This document shows positions 1 to 5,392 of a stretch of DNA of 6,948 nucleotides, piece by piece. The stretch comes from an uncultured Paracoccus sp. (GTDB taxonomy: Bacteria > Pseudomonadota > Alphaproteobacteria > Rhodobacterales > Rhodobacteraceae): NCBI RefSeq assembly GCF_946221145.1, contig NZ_CAMIOH010000166.1, forward strand, positions 1 to 6,948. The letters are read 5' to 3'. Under the pieces are notes generated by a model that worked only from the letters and a program-made list of their open reading frames with translations, was not told the origin of the DNA and ran no database searches. The translations under genes were made by a program, and so were the position numbers. How positions within the stretch are numbered: the first letter of the stretch is position 1; every line of letters starts with the position of its first letter.

Positions 1-644
1 GTCTTGGCGCGCTTGGCCCCTTCGACCAGGGCGATCATGCGGTCCAGGAAGGTCTCGCCCGGCTTTGCGGTCACACGCACCACCAGCCAGTCGCTGACCA
101 GCCGGGTGCCGCCCGTCACCGACGAGCGGTCGCCGCCCGACTCCCGGATCACCGGCGCGGATTCGCCGGTGATGGCGCTTTCATCGACCGAGGCCACGCC
201 TTCGATCACCTCGCCGTCAGTGGGCACGATGTCGCCCGCCTCGACAAGAAGCACGTCGCCGACCTCAAGCAGGTCGACATCCTGCCATTCGAACAGGTCG
301 CGGCGCGCCGGATCCAGCAGCGCCTTGGCCTTGGCCTGGGTGCGGGTCGCACGAAAGGCATCGGCCCGGGCCTTGCCGCGGCCTTCGGCGATGGCCTCGG
401 CGAAGTTGGCAAACAGCACGGTGGCCCAGAGCCACAGCGCGATCTGCAGCGACAGCCCGCTGCCCGCCTGATCCCAGTTGAGCGCGACCAGCACGGAGGT
501 CACCGCCGCCACGAGGGCCGTGGCGAAGATGACCGGGTTGCGGGAGAGGCTGCGCGGATCAAGCTTGGCGAAGGCCGCACGGGCAGCCGGGCGGAGGATC
601 TCGGGCGCGAGAAGGCCGATCTCGGATCGCGGATGTTTTGACAT
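1..644 (-). CDS. kdpB: Potassium-transporting ATPase ATP-binding subunit KdpB (N-terminal part, cut by window edge)
   Basis: KdpB is the P-type ATPase subunit of the KdpFABC high-affinity K+ pump in the inner membrane; it hydrolyses ATP to drive K+ uptake through KdpA. The first 214 residues are visible and the gene continues past position 1. Seen: a basic N-terminus, hydrophobic segments at about residues 39-56 and 66-82, then the actuator domain. That domain carries the P-type ATPase TGES motif at residues 159-162 inside SAITGESAPVIRESGGD, followed by SVTGGT. Ser162 aligns with the E. coli KdpB serine reported to be phosphorylated to shut the pump off at high K+. The phosphorylation (DKTGT) and nucleotide-binding domains lie outside the window. 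The ATG is chosen because it sits 5 nt after a GAGGA that overlaps the kdpA stop codon, and it gives the usual KdpB N-terminus. It lies 8 bp downstream of kdpA, in the same operon. Identity is secure. Confidence 0.97.
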   Translation of the reverse strand, partial: MSKHPRSEIGLLAPEILRPAARAAFAKLDPRSLSRNPVIFATALVAAVTSVLVALNWDQAGSGLSLQIALWLWATVLFANFAEAIAEGRGKARADAFRATRTQAKAKALLDPARRDLFEWQDVDLLEVGDVLLVEAGDIVPTDGEVIEGVASVDESAITGESAPVIRESGGDRSSVTGGTRLVSDWLVVRVTAKPGETFLDRMIALVEGAKRAK

Positions 645-649
645 GATGG

Positions 650-655
650 TCCTCA
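650..655 (-). promoter_or_regulatory. Ribosome-binding site of kdpB overlapping the kdpA stop codon
   Basis: On the minus strand TGAGGA holds the kdpA stop codon and the GAGGA Shine-Dalgarno of kdpB, 5 nt before the kdpB ATG. It is the same six-base device seen before kdpF and decides the kdpB start. Confidence 0.65.
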
Positions 656-2338
656 GAAAGTCTGGCCGTCCGCGACCGAGACATGCTCGGCGACCGGACC
701 CAGGGCCAGAACGGGAAGGAAGGTCAGCGCGCCGACGATAAGGATCGTCACCACCAGCAGCACGGTGAAGGCAAAGCCGTGCGTGGGGAAGGTGCCCGCC
801 GTCTCCGGGGCACGGGCCTTGGCGGCAAGCCCGCCGGCGATGGCGAGGACCGGAATGATGTATCCCCAACGGCCCAGCATCATCGCCATGCCGATCATGG
901 TGTTATGCCAGGTTGTATTGGCGCCGAAGCCCGCGAAGGCCGAGCCGTTGTTGGCAGTGCCCGAGGTGTAAGCATAAATCAGTTCGGTCAATCCGTGCGG
1001 CCCAGGATCCTGCACCGACCCGATTGCATTGCCCGTCAGGATCGTCGCAGATGCCAGGACCAGCACGCCCAGCGGCATCACCAGAAGCGTCAGCGCAGCC
1101 AGTTTCATTTCGCGAGCCTCGATCTTCTTGCCCAGCCATTCGGGGGTGCGCCCCACCATCAGGCCCGCCAGGAAGACTGTCAGCACGACATAAAGGACCA
1201 TGCCATAAAAGCCGGCGCCGACGCCGCCATAGATGATCTCGCCCAGCAGCATGTTGAACAGCGGGACCATGCCGCCAAGCGCCATCAGGCTGTCATGCAT
1301 GGCGTTGACCGCGCCGCAGGAGGCCACGGTGGTCGCCACGGCAAACAGCACGGTCTGCGCCAGGCCGAAACGGGTTTCCTTGCCTTCCATGCTGGTGCCA
1401 GGTTCGACCAGGCTGGCATGCAGGGGATTGCCCGCCGCTTCGGCGACATAGGCCCAGAGTAGCACCGCCACGAACAGCGCGCTCATGGCCGCAAAGATCG
1501 CCCAGCCCTGACGGCGATCGCCCACCATGCGGCCGAAGAAAAAGGGGAAGGCCGCCGGGATTGCGAGGATCGCATAGATCTGGATCAGGTTCGAAAGGGC
1601 CGTCGGGTTCTCGTAGGGGTGGGCGGCGTTCACGTTGAAGAAGCCGCCGCCATTGGTGCCCAGCATCTTGATCGCCACTTGGGACGCCACCGGGCCTTGC
1701 GCGATGACCTGCTGGCCACCTTCCAGCGTCGTGGCGGTGACGCCCGCAGCCAGCGTTTGGGGGACCCCTTGCCAGACCATCAGCAATGCAATGATGATAG
1801 CGCCGGGCAGCAGCAGGTAGAGGACCGTCCGCGTCAGATCGACCCAGAAGTTGCCGATGTCCGCGGCTGAACGCGCGGCAAGCCCGCGCACGACTGCGAC
1901 GGCGACAGCGATCCCGGTCCCAGCCGACAAAAAGTTCTGCACCGTGAGCCCCGCCATCTGGCTGAAGTGGCTGAGGGTGGTTTCCCCGCCATAGCTTTGC
2001 CAATTGGTGTTGGTCACGAAGCTGATGGCAGTATTGAAGGCCTGGCTGGACTCCATCGCACCGAAGCCTTGCGGATTGAAGGGCAGGATGCCCTGCAGGC
2101 GGAGGATAAGGTACAGGACCACGAAGCCCGCGGCGTTAAACACCAGCACCGCAGTCGCGTATGCCGTCCACCGTTGCCCGGCCTGCGATATACCCGCCGC
2201 GCGGTAAAATGCGTGCTCAACCGGTGCAAGAAGGCTGAATCGCCCGGTGAATACTCGGGCCATCCAGGGACCAAGAACTGCCCCCATGAAGGCCAGTCCC
2301 GCCAGAAAGGCGGCATAGAAAATCAGATCGGCGGCCAT
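653..2338 (-). CDS. kdpA: Potassium-transporting ATPase potassium-binding subunit KdpA
   Basis: KdpA is the K+-selective, channel-like subunit of KdpFABC in the inner membrane; it belongs to the superfamily of K+ transporters with four pore loops. The protein has 561 residues, close to the E. coli length of about 557, so it is complete. All four selectivity-filter loops can be read: TNTNWQSYGGE (residues 109-119), GTNGGGFFNVN (227-237), SCGAVNAMHDS (340-350) and SGTANNGSAF (459-468). Multiple hydrophobic helices surround them, the first near residues 5-22 and the last near 523-549. The ATG lies one base after the kdpF stop (TGACATG), with a GGAG about 10 nt upstream inside the kdpF coding end. 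Its stop codon forms part of the kdpB ribosome-binding site, so translation of the whole unit is probably coupled. Nothing appears truncated or damaged. Confidence 0.99.
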   Translation of the reverse strand: MAADLIFYAAFLAGLAFMGAVLGPWMARVFTGRFSLLAPVEHAFYRAAGISQAGQRWTAYATAVLVFNAAGFVVLYLILRLQGILPFNPQGFGAMESSQAFNTAISFVTNTNWQSYGGETTLSHFSQMAGLTVQNFLSAGTGIAVAVAVVRGLAARSAADIGNFWVDLTRTVLYLLLPGAIIIALLMVWQGVPQTLAAGVTATTLEGGQQVIAQGPVASQVAIKMLGTNGGGFFNVNAAHPYENPTALSNLIQIYAILAIPAAFPFFFGRMVGDRRQGWAIFAAMSALFVAVLLWAYVAEAAGNPLHASLVEPGTSMEGKETRFGLAQTVLFAVATTVASCGAVNAMHDSLMALGGMVPLFNMLLGEIIYGGVGAGFYGMVLYVVLTVFLAGLMVGRTPEWLGKKIEAREMKLAALTLLVMPLGVLVLASATILTGNAIGSVQDPGPHGLTELIYAYTSGTANNGSAFAGFGANTTWHNTMIGMAMMLGRWGYIIPVLAIAGGLAAKARAPETAGTFPTHGFAFTVLLVVTILIVGALTFLPVLALGPVAEHVSVADGQTF

Positions 2339-2339
2339 G

Positions 2340-2429
2340 TCAGAACCGCTCCGGCGCCAGAAGCGCCATCAGGAAATAGACCAACAGGACGACAGCGAGG
2401 CCCCCGCCGAGGATCAGTTCGATGTTCAT
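2340..2429 (-). CDS. kdpF: Potassium-transporting ATPase small subunit KdpF
   Basis: This 29-residue single-span membrane peptide begins MNIELILGGG and ends ALLAPERF, the typical KdpF layout: a short N-terminus, one helix rich in Leu, Val and Ala, and a Pro-Glu-Arg-Phe-like end. In E. coli, KdpF binds the KdpA side of the complex and stabilises it. It is the usual length for the family and lies directly before kdpA with one base between stop and start. A GAGGA sequence 4 nt before the ATG overlaps the stop codon of the upstream microprotein gene, indicating coupled translation. The gene is small enough to be missed by automated gene callers. The call rests on sequence pattern plus position and is firm. 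Confidence 0.94.
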   Translation of the reverse strand: MNIELILGGGLAVVLLVYFLMALLAPERF

Positions 2430-2433
2430 CGCG

Positions 2434-2439
2434 TCCTCA
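2434..2439 (-). promoter_or_regulatory. Ribosome-binding site of kdpF overlapping the upstream stop codon
   Basis: On the minus strand the sequence TGAGGA contains the TGA stop of the 27-aa frame and the GAGGA Shine-Dalgarno of kdpF, 4 nt before the kdpF ATG. A ribosome terminating on the first frame would be placed directly on the kdpF start, so the arrangement supports both that start and the reality of the upstream microprotein gene. Confidence 0.6.
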
Positions 2440-2520
2440 CAACCGCTCGGCGCCCCGCAGGGCCAGGATGGCCAGCAGGAAACCTGCTGAACCGCCCAGG
2501 ATGAAAAAAATGTCGGACAT
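2437..2520 (-). CDS. Putative membrane microprotein upstream of kdpF (27 aa)
   Basis: A 27-codon frame starts MSDIFFILGGSAG and ends LALRGAERL, with one predicted membrane helix across about residues 4-21. Support for its being a real gene: a GGAG sits at ideal spacing (9 nt) before the ATG; its TGA stop supplies the first bases of the kdpF ribosome-binding site; and it lies between the likely promoter and kdpF. The layout resembles KdpF, with an ILGG motif near the start and an acidic-basic-hydrophobic end (ERL against ERF in KdpF), suggesting an accessory peptide of the Kdp complex or a diverged KdpF copy. An in-frame ATG five codons upstream (MEHAV extension) is possible, but its start lies right at the GGAG. 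I recall similar unnamed short frames before kdpF in other proteobacteria but cannot verify this here. The function is unknown. Confidence 0.65.
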   Translation of the reverse strand: MSDIFFILGGSAGFLLAILALRGAERL

Positions 2521-2567
2521 CACCGCATGCTCCATTCTTGAGATGCGGCAAAGCTAGGAACGGCGGG

Positions 2568-2617
2568 CGTAAAGGCGCGATATGGAAAACGCACAAAGGC
2601 GTAAAGCGAACGTAAAG
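2568..2617 (-). promoter_or_regulatory. Phased CTTTACG direct repeats, candidate KdpE operator of the kdp operon
   Basis: Three exact copies of CTTTACG (minus strand) lie at 2611-2617, 2600-2606 and 2568-2574. Adjacent starts are 11 bp apart, then 32 bp, so all three fall on about the same face of the helix. They are 48-97 bp upstream of the first start codon of the operon. OmpR-family response regulators, to which KdpE belongs, bind tandem direct repeats with about 10-11 bp between centres, and kdp operons are classically activated by KdpE under K+ limitation. The repeats are seen directly; the assignment to KdpE is inference from position and spacing. No convincing -35/-10 pair could be fixed between the repeats and the first gene. 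Confidence 0.5.
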
Positions 2618-2757
2618 GCCCGCGGTTCGAGGCTGGGACCGTCCTTGGCCCTTCGGCGCGCGATGATCGGGGAAAAGGCTATCTGGACCTGCCGCAGATG
2701 CAGCAACGGCATGATCGAGGCACCAAAAACAGGACATCAACTGCAAAAAGGTTGCTA

Positions 2758-2767
2758 GTGCTAGCAC
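2758..2767. promoter_or_regulatory. Perfect 10-bp palindrome GTGCTAGCAC, possible operator
   Basis: GTGCTAGCAC reads the same on both strands, and a preceding TGCTAG forms a short direct repeat with it (TTGCTAGTGCTAGCAC). On the plus strand TTGCTA (2752-2757) could act as a -35 element with TACAGT (2773-2778) as a poor -10 at 15-bp spacing, so the palindrome would lie within a promoter facing the reductase gene. Only the symmetry is directly seen; the regulator, if any, is unknown and a chance palindrome is possible. Confidence 0.3.
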
Positions 2768-3068
2768 ATCAATACAGTGGTCGCCATTACCGTGGCAGGA
2801 AACAAAAGAACGTATCGTCCTAATGCTATCTGCGGGAATTTCTTATATCCGCCGAACTGACGATCCGCCTATTTACAGATCAGGACTGCGGAACAGCGGC
2901 GCGTCCGAATGAGGATGGCTCAACGGACACATCTTTCCAAGCGCCGCTTCTATGTAACCGTCAACTTCTGCTGGCAGAAGAGATGGCCTATCCGTCGGCG
3001 ATGTCGTGCGCTACACAAGCCCCAGCCACGCTTTGCGCAGCCAGAAACCTCCTGTATTAGAGACGCCC

Positions 3069-4145
3069 ATGCTGCACGCGAAGACCCGGCTTGTTCATCC
3101 TGGCGCCGCCGCTGCCATGTTCCGCTTCGCGGCGGACCATCCGGAATACATCATGGGAACGGAGGCGGGTCCGTGGCGGATGCAGATCCCGCTGGGCAGC
3201 TTCGAGGCGCAGCGGGACGGTGAGGCGCTTCTCGTTGAGGCAACAGGCGTCAACCCCATCGGCCTAAGCTACATGAAGCTGATCTTCGTGGATCATATCC
3301 GCGAGTATCTCGCAGAGGAGGTAGAGTTGCACTGGGAGGGCGACGGACAGTCCCATGGCGTTCCGCCGTTCTTCCGCGAGGTCCGCGTCACGGCCTCGCG
3401 CCGCCTGACGCCGTCGATGCAAAGGGTCACCTTCGCCGTTCCGGATCTGCAGGATCTGCCTCTGGATGAGCTTCACGTCCGCCTGCTCCTGCCTCCGGAG
3501 GATCGGCCAGCAAACCTGCCGCCCGTGTGGCCGATGCTGACGGTCAGTGGTACGCTGAGCTTCCCCACCGGGCCTGATAGCTTGCTGGTGCGCGTCTATA
3601 CCATCCGCCATGTCAATCTGGCCCGGGGCGAGGTCGAGATCGACTTCGTGCTCCATCCGACCGCCGAGAAATCGGCCGGGGGTTGGGCTGCGACATGCCG
3701 CCCGGGCGATGTGGCGGGTCTGCTGGGTCCGGGCGGCGGGGCGATCCCTCAGGCGCCAAGGGTGCTCTTGCTGGGGGACGAGACGGCGCTGCCGGCCATC
3801 GCCCGCATGCTTAAGGCCGCATCGCCCGGGACCATCTGCGAGGCGATCATCGAGGTGGATAGCCCCGAAGATGAACAGGTTCTGGCCGGACCGGTCGAGT
3901 GGCTGCATCGACGTGGCGCCGCGCCTGGCACGCGGCGGCTTCTGATCGAGGCGCTTGCCCGCCGGCAGCTGTCCGACGATCTCTACGTATGGGCCGGCTG
4001 CGAGTTCGATGCGTTCCGCGATATCCGCCGCCTCGTCCGTTCGGTCTGGAAGATGCCGCGCGACCGGCACATGGTTGCAGCCTACTGGCGGCGTGGCGTG
4101 GCCGGCGAGATGGCGGAAGAACCGCACCACAGTTCGGCCGCCTGA
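3069..4145 (+). CDS. Siderophore-interacting protein (flavin-dependent ferric-siderophore reductase) with N-terminal DUF2218-like domain
   Basis: This cytoplasmic reductase probably releases iron from imported ferric siderophores, using NAD(P)H through FAD. It has 358 residues. Residues 1-93 resemble DUF2218 (LHAKTRLVHP start, PLGSFEA, VDHIREYLAEEVELHW), a domain known fused to this family. The rest is a ViuB/SIP-type fold: FAD-binding VRVYTIR (174-180), DFVLHP (192-197), the nucleotide-site signature LLGDETALPAI (234-244), then YVWAGCEFDAFRDIRR (306-321) and AAYWRRG (337-343). Two positions depart from what I recall of the family: HP where HG is usual, and AGC where AGE is usual. The start at 3069 is chosen because DUF2218 proteins begin at this point; a GTG at 3006 would add 21 uncharacteristic residues. 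The ribosome-binding site is weak (AGAGA, 5 nt upstream). It converges on a siderophore permease gene, which fits the role. The siderophore specificity is unknown. Confidence 0.93.
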   Translation: MLHAKTRLVHPGAAAAMFRFAADHPEYIMGTEAGPWRMQIPLGSFEAQRDGEALLVEATGVNPIGLSYMKLIFVDHIREYLAEEVELHWEGDGQSHGVPPFFREVRVTASRRLTPSMQRVTFAVPDLQDLPLDELHVRLLLPPEDRPANLPPVWPMLTVSGTLSFPTGPDSLLVRVYTIRHVNLARGEVEIDFVLHPTAEKSAGGWAATCRPGDVAGLLGPGGGAIPQAPRVLLLGDETALPAIARMLKAASPGTICEAIIEVDSPEDEQVLAGPVEWLHRRGAAPGTRRLLIEALARRQLSDDLYVWAGCEFDAFRDIRRLVRSVWKMPRDRHMVAAYWRRGVAGEMAEEPHHSSAA

Positions 4146-4157
4146 ACCCGGCGGCCG
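4135..4157 (+). terminator. GC-rich hairpin between convergent genes
   Basis: An 8-bp perfect inverted repeat, CGGCCGCC and GGCGGCCG, has a 7-base loop that includes the TGA stop of the reductase gene. The plus strand continues CTCTTCCTT, a weak pyrimidine tract; the minus strand has no T-run. The hairpin fills most of the 20-bp gap to the convergent permease gene and could attenuate transcription from either side. It lacks a proper U-tract, and the arms contain the self-complementary CGGCCG, so a standard intrinsic terminator is not assured. Confidence 0.42.
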
Positions 4158-4165
4158 CCTCTTCC

Positions 4166-5392
4166 TTACGCCGACATTGCTTGGGCCTGGGTCTTCGCCA
4201 GGCATTGCAGCATCATGACTGCCAGAACGGGCAGGATGGCAGCAAGGCCGAAGAAGACGCCATAACCCGCCTGCTGCGCCACGACACCTGCGACAAGGCC
4301 CAACGCCATGCTGAGGGCACCATCGAGGCATTGGAACAGGGTAAAGTCGACACCGCCCTGCCTCGGATCGGCCCACCGCATGAACTGGGCATAAAGCGCG
4401 GTAAACCCGATGGCCGACAGCGCCGATCCGGACAGGAGCGCGGCCGCGACCGACAAGGCGGTCGGCAGGGCGATCCCGGCACCGCTCAGCGCCAGGCACA
4501 GCATGAGGATGGCCTGGGACACCAATGCGCCAATCATGGTTGTCCGCACCCCCCATCGCTGGACGGCTGCCCCGCCCAGAAGCGCCCCCACGAGGCCCAG
4601 GACCAGGCTGCCAAAGCCGTTGAGCAGGCCCACTGTCGCAAGGGGAATGCCCCTGTCGATCAGGAACGGTCCCAGCATTCCTAGGGACAGCTTCTGAGCG
4701 ACGACGAAGATTGCCGTCAGCATCAGCCCTTGCCGGATGTCCCGGCGGGACAGCGACCGGCGCAGACTGGGCCGCGGGCCTGCGGCCGGCGAGGAAGCGG
4801 GCCCCCGTGCCGTCACGGCGAACCAGATGAGCAGGACAGTTACCAGCCCGGCCATGAACCAGACCGCTCCGGTCCAGCCGAGGCGCGCGACCATGACCAG
4901 CAGTAGCCCCGCGCCGATTGCCGATCCGACATAGGCGCCGCCAACCTGCGCCGCATTGCCCCAGCCATGCTCGCCGCGCGCCAAGGCGCCAACCGCATGG
5001 CCGTCCACGACGATGTCCGCAGTTGCCGTGGCGAAGGCGACCACCATCAGGCAGGTCAGCGCCGGCAGCAGCGGCACCAGACCGACGGCCCCGGTGGCCA
5101 GCAGACCCAGAACAGCGACCAGGCCGAACAGCAGCACCAGCATGGCGCTGCGAGGTGGTCGCCCCCGGGGCAACCGCCACCGTTCGATCGTCGGCGACCA
5201 CAGCACCTTGAGCGCCCAGGGCGCGATCAGCAGCGACAGAAGGCCGATTCGGTCCAGGGGCAGGCCCTGGTCGCGCAGCACGGCGGGCAGCCCGGCCCAG
5301 GTCAGACCGCCGATCACACTCTGCGCAACGTAGGCGGCCCACAAGCCGGACAGGATCGCAGCCTGTCCAGGCTGCCCCGCACGCCGCGCCAT
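4166..5392 (-). CDS. MFS siderophore permease, RhtX/FptX-like
   Basis: This is an inner-membrane major facilitator protein of 408 residues with about 12 hydrophobic segments in two halves, separated by a basic loop near residues 195-220. The sequence matches the RhtX/FptX type, single-component proton-driven importers of ferric siderophores (rhizobactin 1021, pyochelin), which also resemble AmpG. Seen: APWALKVLWSPTIERW (57-72), ATATADIVVDGHAVGALARG (121-140), GNAAQVGGAYVGSAIGAGLL (145-164), and GGVDFTLFQCLDGALSMALG (346-365), the second-half signature of these proteins. The start is the ATG that overlaps the receptor stop codon (TGATG); an in-frame start 23 codons upstream would lie inside the receptor gene and add a polar extension. 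No clear Shine-Dalgarno is present, so translation probably depends on coupling. The gene for the outer-membrane receptor precedes it, supporting siderophore rather than muropeptide transport. The exact substrate is not determined. Confidence 0.92.
   Translation of the reverse strand: MARRAGQPGQAAILSGLWAAYVAQSVIGGLTWAGLPAVLRDQGLPLDRIGLLSLLIAPWALKVLWSPTIERWRLPRGRPPRSAMLVLLFGLVAVLGLLATGAVGLVPLLPALTCLMVVAFATATADIVVDGHAVGALARGEHGWGNAAQVGGAYVGSAIGAGLLLVMVARLGWTGAVWFMAGLVTVLLIWFAVTARGPASSPAAGPRPSLRRSLSRRDIRQGLMLTAIFVVAQKLSLGMLGPFLIDRGIPLATVGLLNGFGSLVLGLVGALLGGAAVQRWGVRTTMIGALVSQAILMLCLALSGAGIALPTALSVAAALLSGSALSAIGFTALYAQFMRWADPRQGGVDFTLFQCLDGALSMALGLVAGVVAQQAGYGVFFGLAAILPVLAVMMLQCLAKTQAQAMSA

Larger units (their letters stand above)
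2521..3068. other. Divergent intergenic region between the kdp operon and the siderophore reductase gene
   Basis: This 548-bp stretch separates the leftward kdp operon from the rightward reductase gene. Its left part (2568-2617) holds the phased repeats of the kdp control region. Around 2740-2880 the base composition is noticeably more AT-rich than in the flanking genes, as expected for promoters, and a 10-bp palindrome lies at 2758-2767. Short open frames exist on both strands, but none has a good ribosome-binding site, family motif or consistent codon usage. No tRNA, CRISPR array, recognisable riboswitch or clear Fur-type iron box was seen. A decayed gene between 2880 and 3068 cannot be excluded. 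Confidence 0.6.

Noticed and set aside
683..1462. A 259-codon plus-strand frame opposite kdpA.
   Set aside because: It lies wholly antisense to a complete, motif-rich kdpA; its composition is dominated by His, Gln, Arg and Gly without recognisable domains.
2663..2758. A 31-codon plus-strand frame with a CRRC motif.
   Set aside because: It has no Shine-Dalgarno, is very short, and contains no other metal-binding or helix signature; probably chance.
2426..2767. A 113-codon minus-strand frame across the kdp upstream region.
   Set aside because: It overlaps the microprotein and the start of kdpF in another phase, covers the phased repeats, and shows no ribosome-binding site or motif.
3006..3068. 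Upstream GTG start extending the reductase by 21 residues.
   Set aside because: The extension does not resemble the DUF2218 N-terminus, which begins at the ATG at 3069, and no ribosome-binding site precedes the GTG.
2521..3068. Search for Fur, RirA or Irr iron boxes, tRNA genes, insertion-sequence ends or a riboswitch.
   Set aside because: No stretch resembled these clearly enough by eye; transposase-like residues in short frames near 2909-3000 were too weak to call a mobile-element remnant.
3264..5342. A 692-codon open frame on the minus strand running antisense to the reductase and across the permease gene.
   Set aside because: It is rich in Arg, Ala, Gly and Pro with no family motif and overlaps two well-supported genes. 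Long chance frames are expected in GC-rich DNA with strong third-position bias.
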